A stretch of 5,425 nt of DNA from Candidatus Woesearchaeota archaeon (GTDB lineage: Archaea; Nanobdellota; Nanobdellia; Woesearchaeales; JACQNA01). Both the position numbers and the translations under genes were made by a program. The notes under the pieces are model-generated. The model was given only the letters and a program-made list of their open reading frames with translations, was not told the origin of the DNA and did no database searches. Shown here in pieces: positions 1 through 5,417 of this stretch (positions within the stretch are counted from its first letter, which is position 1; each line of letters opens with the position of its first letter). The stretch spans positions 1-5,425 of the forward strand of contig JACQNA010000065.1 of the NCBI GenBank assembly GCA_016203335.1. The letters run 5' to 3'.

Positions 1-3
1 AGC

Positions 4-10
4 TTATATA
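4..10 (+). promoter_or_regulatory. TATA box of the AbrB-PhoU gene
   Basis: TTATATA is a good match to an archaeal TATA box. A start site about 26 bp downstream of its centre would fall near position 33, giving a leader of roughly 12 nt before the ATG at 45. Any BRE upstream of it lies outside the window. A small perfect inverted repeat, CTGCC-cagca-GGCAG (17-31), lies between the TATA box and the expected start site and could be an operator, though an arm of five pairs is weak evidence. Confidence 0.55.
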
Positions 11-33
11 GTGATGCTGCCCAGCAGGCAGTG

Positions 34-40
34 GGGTGGA
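34..40 (+). promoter_or_regulatory. possible Shine-Dalgarno of the AbrB-PhoU gene
   Basis: GGGTGGA lies a few bases upstream of the ATG at 45 and resembles an imperfect complement of the archaeal 16S rRNA 3' end (core GGTG). It supports the ATG at 45 over the in-frame GTG at 36, which lies inside this motif. An ATG-TAA start-stop pair (40-45) overlaps the real start as ATGTAATG. Confidence 0.4.
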
Positions 41-44
41 TGTA

Positions 45-959
45 ATGAAGCGAAAGGTTATCCAGATTGCGAATTCGACTCAGCTGATTTCCCTGCCGCG
101 CCAGTGGAGCAAGCGGCTTAATATCAGGAAAGGCTCCGAGCTGGAAGTGCTGGAGCAGGGCAATAAGATAATCATCGCAGCGGACAAGGAGCCGGAGGCG
201 AGCAGGATCGAGCTGCAGGCACAGGGCAAGGATCCCCTGGTGCTCCGCTCGGTGATTGCAGCCTACCGCTCAGGATACGACGAGATCTCCATTACGTTTG
301 ATGATCCCGCGGCAGTCAGGAACCTGCCCAGCCAATTGAATGACCTGCTTCCCGGCTATGAGGTGCTGCAGCATACCTCAAGCACCATCCTGATCAGGGA
401 CATTGCACACGAGATGGCGACCGAGTTTGATGCTGTCCTCCGGAGGATTTTCATGGTCATCAAGTCTATCGCAGAGAGCACCTATGAGATGCTCGAAGAG
501 TATGATGAGGACCGGCTCAAGAACATCGCGTCGCTTGAGATGACCAACAACCGGCTCTGCAACTACTGCGAGCGGCTGCTGAACAAGCGCGGCTACACGC
601 GGTTTGACCGGACCGTGTTCATGTATGTGATTGTGTGGGAGATGGAGAAGATTGCGGACCAATACAAGTACCTCACCTATTTCTTCTCGCAGCAGAAACA
701 GGTGACGGTAAGCAAAGAGGCGAAAAAGCTGTTTCAGGAAGCGATGCAGATGTTTGACCTGTTTTACGGGGCATTTTACCAGTTTGACCGGAAAAAGGTT
801 GCTGAGATCGTGCAGCTGAGGAAAGATGTTGTTGCCCGGGCATTAGCCTTGATGGCAAAAACAAAGGATAACCCGGAGATTCGGGTGATCCACCACCTGA
901 TTACCATCGCCCAGATGACCTTTAATATCCTGAACTCTTACCTAGCGGTGCATTTCTGA
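45..959 (+). CDS. AbrB/SpoVT + PhoU domain regulator
   Basis: This 304-residue cytoplasmic protein has the archaeal layout of a swapped-hairpin AbrB/SpoVT DNA-binding domain followed by a PhoU helical region. Residues 4-45 form the AbrB part, with the signature run from IQIANSTQLISLP to the IRKGSELEV turn and the GNKIII strand. Residues about 120-300 are almost all helical, with an acidic EYDEDRLKN segment (152-160), the NRLCNYCERLLNKRG block (169-183) and EMEKIAD (199-205), which matches the ELERIAD-type metal-site motif of PhoU proteins. PhoU relatives act in phosphate uptake control; the fused DNA-binding domain suggests a transcription factor, possibly autoregulatory, but the target is inferred. 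No Pst transporter gene is visible nearby. The start at 45 gives the usual MKRKV-type N terminus; a GTG at 36 would add three residues. The 3' end overlaps the convergent DUF1385 gene by 38 bp. Confidence 0.9.
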   Translation: MKRKVIQIANSTQLISLPRQWSKRLNIRKGSELEVLEQGNKIIIAADKEPEASRIELQAQGKDPLVLRSVIAAYRSGYDEISITFDDPAAVRNLPSQLNDLLPGYEVLQHTSSTILIRDIAHEMATEFDAVLRRIFMVIKSIAESTYEMLEEYDEDRLKNIASLEMTNNRLCNYCERLLNKRGYTRFDRTVFMYVIVWEMEKIADQYKYLTYFFSQQKQVTVSKEAKKLFQEAMQMFDLFYGAFYQFDRKKVAEIVQLRKDVVARALALMAKTKDNPEIRVIHHLITIAQMTFNILNSYLAVHF

Positions 960-1800
960 GGGTGCGCAGGGCAGTAGCAGCCACCTGGATCTGTTTCCGG
1001 TCCGGCGCCGCAGTTGTCATCCTCTGGATCCACATGCCGGGCAGCGCAAGTGCCCGCAGCACTAAGGTATGGCGGTGCTTCCCGCTCAGCTTCAAGAGCT
1101 CATACGATATTCCTGCAATTGCCGGCAGCAGCAGGATTCTCCATGCAGAGAGCTTCCAGAACCCGGAGCCGGGAATGAATGAATAAACAATAATGCTGAC
1201 CAGGATGACATATGCGATAAAGCTGGTGCCGCATCGTGGATGGATCGGCGAGTAGCCGCTGATGTTTTTCTCGCTCAGCGCTTTCCCCGCCTCAGCACAG
1301 TGGATGCTCATGTGCTCCGCACCATGATACTGGAACAGCCGCTGCACATCCCGGGAAAGCGATATCATGGCGATATACAAAACAAAAATCCCTCCCTTAA
1401 GCATTCCCTCAATGAGATTGAACAGCACCCCCTGGGTGAGTATCCCTGTTGCCGCAACCAAAGAGGTAATTCCGAGCGGGATCAGCTTGAATATGGCCAG
1501 CGCAGCAGCAAAGGAAATGATAAGGGTAACCGCAAAGCCAAAAGGGCTGGTATGCTCCTGCTCCTCTTCCGGAAGCGCGTGGCGAGCAGCATAGCGCAGT
1601 GCCGTAATGCCGATGATCAGGGTTTCCACCAATGCGTACATCCCGCGGAAGAAAGGAAGCTTGAACAATCCCGGCCGCCCGGGAATCCGCGCAGTGCTCG
1701 TGATGATCTTCTGCCCTGGCGTGCGGACAGCAATGGCATAGTGATGGCCATCCCGCATCATCACCCCCTCAATCACTGCCTGCCCGCCGATGGTTTCCAT
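922..1800 (-). CDS. DUF1385 / YqhQ-family membrane protein
   Basis: This 292-residue integral membrane protein belongs to the DUF1385 family (Bacillus YqhQ is a member), whose biochemical role is not established. Family signatures are visible in order: GGQAVIEGVMMR (5-16), the RGMYALVET segment (52-60), YHGAEH (158-163), HPRCGTSF (187-194), ISYELLKLSG (231-240) and PGMWIQRMTT (254-263). The conserved His, Glu and Cys residues explain why the family has been suspected to bind metal. Hydrophobic segments lie near residues 88-108, 111-148, 192-208 and 221-237. The length is close to the usual size of about 300. The start at 1800 puts the GGQAVIEG motif at the N terminus, as in relatives. The frame stays open to 1959, but that extra stretch is antisense to the synthetase gene and crosses the promoter. 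No Shine-Dalgarno is present; the TATA box 26 bp upstream points to a leaderless mRNA. The last residues are encoded opposite the 3' end of the AbrB-PhoU gene. Confidence 0.9.
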   Translation of the reverse strand: METIGGQAVIEGVMMRDGHHYAIAVRTPGQKIITSTARIPGRPGLFKLPFFRGMYALVETLIIGITALRYAARHALPEEEQEHTSPFGFAVTLIISFAAALAIFKLIPLGITSLVAATGILTQGVLFNLIEGMLKGGIFVLYIAMISLSRDVQRLFQYHGAEHMSIHCAEAGKALSEKNISGYSPIHPRCGTSFIAYVILVSIIVYSFIPGSGFWKLSAWRILLLPAIAGISYELLKLSGKHRHTLVLRALALPGMWIQRMTTAAPDRKQIQVAATALRTLRNAPLGKSSGY

Positions 1801-1822
1801 GCAGGGCCAGAACAGAGGCAGA

Positions 1823-1830
1823 TTTAAAAA
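1823..1830 (-). promoter_or_regulatory. TATA box of the DUF1385 gene
   Basis: Read on the minus strand this is TTTTTAAA, preceded by CGAACA as a possible BRE. Its centre is 26 bp from the A of the ATG at 1800, so transcription should begin at or within a base or two of the start codon. The spacer CTGTTCTGGCCCTGC contains no Shine-Dalgarno, which fits a leaderless transcript. Confidence 0.65.
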
Positions 1831-1852
1831 TGTTCGGTCATGCACAACATTT
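1828..1852. promoter_or_regulatory. inverted repeat joining the two divergent promoters
   Basis: The perfect 7-bp arms AAATGTT (1828-1834) and AACATTT (1846-1852) flank an 11-bp spacer. Each arm joins the presumed BRE to the TATA box of one gene, so the symmetry may simply reflect two similar promoters facing away from each other. A dimeric regulator could also use it. The TATA boxes are about 27 bp apart, close enough that two TBP/TFB complexes might compete or cooperate. Confidence 0.5.
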
Positions 1853-1857
1853 AAATA
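1850..1857 (+). promoter_or_regulatory. TATA box of the prolyl-tRNA synthetase gene
   Basis: TTTAAATA, preceded by ACAACA as a possible BRE, is centred about 26 bp before the ATG at 1880 but only about 17 bp before the ATG at 1871. Typical archaeal TATA-to-start-site spacing therefore places the transcript start at or near 1880, and the upstream ATG would not be in the mRNA. No Shine-Dalgarno is seen ahead of either ATG. Confidence 0.65.
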
Positions 1858-1879
1858 ACTCACGCTCTCCATGCCTGAT

Positions 1880-3313
1880 ATGCCCAAAGCAGAGCAGCAG
1901 GGAATCACGGTCAAGAAAGCAGCAGATACTGCAGAATGGTATTCCCAGCTCGTCATCAAGAGTGAGCTGGCTGATTATTCTGCGGTTCGGGGCTGCCTGG
2001 TGATCCGGCCGTATGGGTATGCTATCTGGCAGGCGATCATGGATTACCTGAATGCGCGGCTCAAGCTCCTCAATGTCCAGAATGCCTACTTCCCCCTCCT
2101 GATCCCCGAGCACTTCTTCCAGAAAGAAGCGAAGCACGCAGAAGGATTCAGGCTGGAGGTTGCTTGGGTGGAAAGCAAGGATGACAAGGCAAAATATGCC
2201 ATCCGCCCGACATCAGAAACAGTTATTTATGATGCATACGCGCGCTGGGTCCGGAGCTGGCGCGACCTTCCCCTCAGGCTTAACCAGTGGGTGAATATCC
2301 TGCGGTGGGAAGTGAAGGATGTCAAGCCGTTCATCCGGAGCAGGGAATTCCTCTGGCAGGAGGGCCACTGCATCTATGAGGATGAGGCAGGCTGCGATGC
2401 AGACGCACTGATTTACCTCAACGAATACCGGAAGCTCTGCGAGGAGCTGCTTGCAGTCCCTGTCCTGCTCGGCATGAAGACAGAAAAAGAGAAGTTTGCC
2501 GGAGCGCTCCGCACCTACACCATGGAGGCATTCATGCCTGATGGCAAGGCGCTGCAGATGGGCACCTCCCATAATCTCGGCCAGGGCTTTGCCAAGGCAT
2601 TTGGCATCAAGTATGTGGGCAAAGACGAAAAAGAGCATGTTCCCTGGCAGAACTCCTGGGGAGTCTCCACCAGGCTGATCGGCGGCATGGCCATGCTGCA
2701 TGGCGATGATAAAGGGTTGGTGCTGCCGCCAAAGATTGCTCCCATACAGCTGGTCATTATCCCTATTATATTTGAGGAAAGCAAGCAGCTGGTGCTCAAG
2801 GCAGCGCAGTCCCTGGCAAAAGAGCTGGCAGAGTTCCGCATCCATGCTGACCTCCGTGATGAATACAGCGCAGGCTGGAAGTTTAATGCATGGGAGCTGA
2901 AGGGAGTGCCGCTCCGCGTCGAGATCGGCCCCAAGGACATTGCGCAGCAGCAGGTTGTCCTAGTCAGGAGAGATACGGGAAAGCGGGAGCAGGTCAAGCG
3001 GGGCGAGCTGAAGAAAAGGGTGCAGGCAGCGCTGGAAGAGATCCAGCAGGAGATGCTCATGCAGGCACGAAAGCGGCTCCAGGCAAATATTGCCAAGGCA
3101 GCAGCCTGGCAGGAATTCCTCAAGATCATCAAGGGAAACAAGATTGCGTTGGCGCCGTTTTGCGGCAGGGAGGAATGCGAAGGCCGTATCAAGGATGAGA
3201 CCGGAGGGGTGAGCAGCAGGGCAATTCCCTTTGAGCAGCCAAAGAAGATCGGAAAGTGCGTGAAGTGCGGAAGCGATGGAAAGTTTATGGTATGGTTCAG
3301 CAACAATTATTGA
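1880..3313 (+). CDS. proS: prolyl-tRNA synthetase (archaeal/eukaryal type)
   Basis: The class II enzyme charges tRNA-Pro with proline in the cytoplasm. The following residue numbers count from the upstream ATG at 1871; subtract three for the preferred start. The N-terminal GITVKK...EWYSQLVIKSELADYS and VIRPYGYAIW segments are typical of the archaeal group. RPTSET (112-117) is the proline-site TSE loop, ILRWE (143-147) and FLWQEGH (160-166) belong to motif 2, GTSHNLGQGFAKAFG (231-245) follows, and STRLIGGMAMLHGDDKG (266-282) is motif 3. An anticodon-binding domain spans about 288-395. The C-terminal zinc module has C431, C436, C463 and C466, and the protein ends in tyrosine, as expected for this type. 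There is no bacterial INS editing domain. Length is 477 residues from 1880 or 480 from 1871; the TATA spacing favours 1880. The stop lies 22 nt inside the next gene, so the two are probably co-transcribed and translationally coupled. Confidence 0.96.
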   Translation: MPKAEQQGITVKKAADTAEWYSQLVIKSELADYSAVRGCLVIRPYGYAIWQAIMDYLNARLKLLNVQNAYFPLLIPEHFFQKEAKHAEGFRLEVAWVESKDDKAKYAIRPTSETVIYDAYARWVRSWRDLPLRLNQWVNILRWEVKDVKPFIRSREFLWQEGHCIYEDEAGCDADALIYLNEYRKLCEELLAVPVLLGMKTEKEKFAGALRTYTMEAFMPDGKALQMGTSHNLGQGFAKAFGIKYVGKDEKEHVPWQNSWGVSTRLIGGMAMLHGDDKGLVLPPKIAPIQLVIIPIIFEESKQLVLKAAQSLAKELAEFRIHADLRDEYSAGWKFNAWELKGVPLRVEIGPKDIAQQQVVLVRRDTGKREQVKRGELKKRVQAALEEIQQEMLMQARKRLQANIAKAAAWQEFLKIIKGNKIALAPFCGREECEGRIKDETGGVSSRAIPFEQPKKIGKCVKCGSDGKFMVWFSNNY

Positions 3314-3831
3314 TTGCAGCAATTGCGCTTATCAGCATCCTATCAGGATGCAGGACAGAGGTGGCAGGCATGCAGCTTTCAAGCCAGGCATTTGTGCATA
3401 ACGGAAGTATCCCCAGCCAGTACACCTGTGACGGGAATAACACCAGTCCGCCATTGGCGATGAGCGGTGTTCCAAAAGAGGCGATAAGCCTGGTGCTTAT
3501 CATGGATGACCCGGACGCAGTAAAGCCAGCAGGCAGGGTGTGGGACCATTGGATAGTGTTTAACATCCCGCCGACAACCACGATAATTGAAGAAGGGAAA
3601 GAGCCGAAAGGCATTCAGGGCAGGGGAACATCAGGCAGCAGCGGCTACCAAGGGCCCTGTCCGCCGGATGCTGAGCACCGGTATTTCTTCAAATTGTATG
3701 CATTGGACACCATGCTGCGCCTGCCAGAGGGAGCGGCGAAGAAAGAAGTGGAGGCAGCCATGCAGGGGCATGTGCTGGCAAAAGCAGAGCTCAGGGGAAG
3801 GTATGAAAGAAGGGAGAGGAGTGGGCGTTGA
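3292..3831 (+). CDS. PEBP/YbhB-family lipoprotein
   Basis: The 179-residue product is a phosphatidylethanolamine-binding-protein homologue (YbhB/YbcL, Raf kinase inhibitor-like group). Residues 6-20 are a hydrophobic signal ending in the lipobox LSGC, with Cys20 as the likely lipidated residue, so the mature domain should sit outside the membrane. The fold signatures are clear: DDPDAVKPAGRVWDHWIVFN (72-91), GYQGPCPP with HRYFFKLYALD (118-139), and HVLAKAELRGRYER (160-173). Prokaryotic members bind small anionic ligands in a conserved pocket, but their roles are mostly unknown. The start at 3292 overlaps the synthetase gene by 22 nt. From this ATG the signal lacks the usual positive charge; in-frame GTG codons at 3265 or 3256 would add an Arg/Lys-rich n-region (RKRWK) and are real alternatives. 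No convincing ribosome-binding site separates the choices. No separate promoter is seen, so read-through from the synthetase promoter is likely. Confidence 0.88.
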   Translation: MVQQQLLIAAIALISILSGCRTEVAGMQLSSQAFVHNGSIPSQYTCDGNNTSPPLAMSGVPKEAISLVLIMDDPDAVKPAGRVWDHWIVFNIPPTTTIIEEGKEPKGIQGRGTSGSSGYQGPCPPDAEHRYFFKLYALDTMLRLPEGAAKKEVEAAMQGHVLAKAELRGRYERRERSGR

Positions 3832-3884
3832 GTGTCTGTCAGGAGAGTGGGGAGGGCGTTCTCAAAGATTGAGCATAATGTATG

Positions 3885-3939
3885 CGGATTGCTGTTATCT
3901 GTCCCGAGCGAAGCGAGAGCGCAGCGGGGTCGAGGAGCG
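3885..3939 (+). repeat. purine-rich intergenic repeat, copy A
   Basis: This stretch aligns without gaps to 5363-5417: 43 of 55 positions are identical by hand alignment. The last 24 (3916-3939) are perfect and the last 33 differ at three places. The core contains GAGCGCAGCGGGG and GAGGAGCG. Immediately upstream is the related unit GAGCGAAGCGAG, and downstream the similarity goes on after a one-base insertion. It begins about 54 nt after the stop of the PEBP gene and lies before the promoter of the next gene. Possible roles are a dispersed REP-like element, a 3' UTR structure or a protein-binding array; the sequence alone does not decide. Confidence 0.75.
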
Positions 3940-3975
3940 GAACGAAGTGAGCACCGCAAATTTCCCGAGAGAGCG

Positions 3976-3991
3976 CCGAAAAATTATTATA
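3976..3991 (+). promoter_or_regulatory. BRE/TATA promoter of the Cys-rich lipoprotein gene
   Basis: CCGAAAAA followed by TTATTATA resembles an archaeal BRE plus TATA box. The TATA centre near 3987 predicts a start site at about 4013-4016, essentially at the ATG at 4016. No Shine-Dalgarno precedes that ATG (GTGCTGTATACA), so a leaderless mRNA is likely. This gives the gene its own promoter, separate from the proS-PEBP unit. Confidence 0.6.
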
Positions 3992-4015
3992 GTCCGCAAA
4001 GGCGTGCTGTATACA

Positions 4016-5326
4016 ATGAATCCAAAGAGAGGTTATGTTGTACTGGCATTATCGGTCATTGTTGCTATCTTCATCAGCGGATGTGTTCAGCGGGAATCAT
4101 TGCAAATTGACCAAGATGATAACCAAGGGCAGGTAAGTAAAGGAATGCCTACGGGGATTATTAATAATGGGCTCGGTAATCTCTGCTCCGGCGAAGCAGA
4201 ATGCAATACATTTTGCCATGATAATAAAGGGCGCTGCAAAGGCTATTGCAGTAATAACCCTGAAAACGAGGTATGCCAAAGGCTGGGATTTGCCAAAAGC
4301 AGCTGCGAGGCCGGCAAAATTAAGTTTGGCTATGCCCCGGTGAACCTTGATAAGACTGCACTCTTGCTTCCTCTCGGGCTTATGGCCGGTGGCCACGTCA
4401 CCCCAGTTGACCATCATTATTTTCAGAATTTTGCCAATGAAAAATTTGATATCGAGGTCTATTCTCCCGGGAGAGGCAGCATAACCAGCATCCAGCACAT
4501 GCCCGGAGCTCGAGAAGGCGAAGATTATAGGATAGTGATTGACCATACCTGCAGCATTTCCAGTATTTTCATACACGTTGTGCTGTTATCTGAAAGGCTG
4601 AAACCGTACGCTCCTCCAAGCCACGGGTATGTAGGCGTTAAAATCCCTGTTGAGGCAGGAGAGGTCATTGGTTACTTTGCGCGTAATGTTGACTACAACA
4701 TTGCCGACACCGAAATCGTCCTGCCGGGATTGCTGGTGCCAGAGCATTACGAGCCAGAAACCTGGAAAGTGCACACGGCCAATATGTATGATTACTTCAG
4801 CGAGCCGGTGAGAAGCAGGCTTATTGAAAAAAGCTTGCGTACAGCTGAGCCCGTCAGCGGAAAGATTGATTATGATATTGATGGCAAGTTAAGCGGAAAC
4901 TGGTTTTTGAAAGGCTCGAACGGATACGCTGGCACAGAAAAATATAGCTATTGGCAAGGACATTTGGCCATTGCGCATGATTACCTGGACCCGGAGAGAA
5001 TTGTATTTTCCATAGCGGGCTATAATGGGGAAGATTCCCATCAATTTGGCGTTAAAGGCAATTCTCCGGATCCCTCTGGAATCGGCATGGAAGATGGATT
5101 AATTATATACGAGCTGGTTGAATATGATTACATAACTCCGAGCGGAAGCCCATGGGACAGAAAATCGTTGGTAAAAGGGTTGAAAACCGAAAGCAATGAG
5201 ATCGTGCAGGGCATACTGCTTGCTCAAGTTCTCGACAATAGGGAAATAAAATTTGAGGTATTCCCCGGAAAAACCGCATCACAAGTTTCCGGATTTACAG
5301 AAAACGCCAAGATGTATGAGAGGTGA
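4016..5326 (+). CDS. Cys-rich lipoprotein with M23/LytM-like domain
   Basis: This 436-residue exported protein has a short n-region (MNPKRG), a hydrophobic stretch (7-20) and an ISGC lipobox, so Cys23 should be lipidated and the rest lie outside the membrane. A polar Gln/Asp-rich linker (about 24-50) leads to a six-cysteine module with C57, C63, C67, C74, C78 and C87, plus C97 nearby, reading C-x5-C-x3-C-x6-C-x3-C-x8-C. Residues about 120-222 resemble an M23 (LytM) beta-domain: GGHVTPVDHHYF (125-136), YRIVIDH (171-177), SIFIH (183-187) and VEAGEVIGYFA (212-222). The His-Asp spacing (H127, D132) is one longer than the usual HxxxD and no final HxH is evident, so peptidase activity is doubtful. 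A C-terminal region (about 275-370) carries GNWFLKGSNGYAG and YWQGHLAIAHDYLDPERI, which looks beta-rich. The frame is open back to 3587, but upstream sequence overlaps the PEBP gene and the repeat; the ATG at 4016 gives a clean signal peptide. Exact function is unknown. Third codon positions are less GC-rich than in the upstream genes. Confidence 0.85.
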   Translation: MNPKRGYVVLALSVIVAIFISGCVQRESLQIDQDDNQGQVSKGMPTGIINNGLGNLCSGEAECNTFCHDNKGRCKGYCSNNPENEVCQRLGFAKSSCEAGKIKFGYAPVNLDKTALLLPLGLMAGGHVTPVDHHYFQNFANEKFDIEVYSPGRGSITSIQHMPGAREGEDYRIVIDHTCSISSIFIHVVLLSERLKPYAPPSHGYVGVKIPVEAGEVIGYFARNVDYNIADTEIVLPGLLVPEHYEPETWKVHTANMYDYFSEPVRSRLIEKSLRTAEPVSGKIDYDIDGKLSGNWFLKGSNGYAGTEKYSYWQGHLAIAHDYLDPERIVFSIAGYNGEDSHQFGVKGNSPDPSGIGMEDGLIIYELVEYDYITPSGSPWDRKSLVKGLKTESNEIVQGILLAQVLDNREIKFEVFPGKTASQVSGFTENAKMYER

Positions 5327-5348
5327 GTGGTGGTAGGCGATTTCTGGA

Positions 5349-5360
5349 GTTATAGATAAC
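5349..5360. other. short perfect inverted repeat after the lipoprotein gene
   Basis: GTTAT-AG-ATAAC is a 12-bp palindrome with a 2-base centre. It lies 22 nt after the stop codon and just before repeat copy B. It includes a TATA-like TTATAGAT, so it might be part of a promoter for a gene beyond the window. No T-rich tract follows it, so a terminator role is not supported. Confidence 0.25.
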
Positions 5361-5362
5361 AT

Positions 5363-5417
5363 CGAAATCCTGTTAGCCGGATGGACCGAAGTAAGAGCGC
5401 AGCGGGGTCGAGGAGCG
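5363..5417 (+). repeat. purine-rich intergenic repeat, copy B
   Basis: This is the second copy of the element at 3885-3939, in the same orientation, about 36 nt after the stop of the lipoprotein gene. The 24-base core (5394-5417) is identical. CTGTTA (5370-5375) is also shared at the same offset, and the less similar part lies between the two. After the core comes AAGCGACG, so GTCG (5408-5411) and CGAC (5421-5424) could pair as a short stem. The element probably continues past the window end. Confidence 0.75.

Noticed and set aside
1801..1959. Upstream extension of the DUF1385 frame by 53 codons
   Set aside because: It is antisense to the first codons of proS and crosses both TATA boxes; the family normally starts a few residues before GGQAVIEG, as given by the ATG at 1800.
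2213..3306. Long antisense open frames opposite proS
   Set aside because: They mirror the high-GC coding strand, have no recognisable domains and lie entirely within a strongly supported gene.
3861..3873. CTCAA-AGA-TTGAG hairpin after the PEBP gene as a terminator
   Set aside because: The stem is only five base pairs, AT-rich, and is not followed by a T tract; archaeal terminators rely on T-rich stretches, which are absent here.
3587..4015. Long open frame continuous with the lipoprotein gene, upstream of the ATG at 4016
   Set aside because: It overlaps the well-supported PEBP gene in another frame, then runs through the repeat and the TATA promoter. Its translation is Arg- and Cys-rich with no domain pattern, and the ATG at 4016 starts a clean lipoprotein signal.
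3832..4110. 92-codon open frame across the intergenic repeat
   Set aside because: The translation is Arg/Ser-rich because it reads the purine-rich repeat, it starts right after the PEBP stop without a ribosome-binding site, and it ends inside the lipoprotein gene.
3885..5417. CRISPR array
   Set aside because: There are only two copies, about 1.5 kb apart with a gene between them, so there is no repeat-spacer periodicity.
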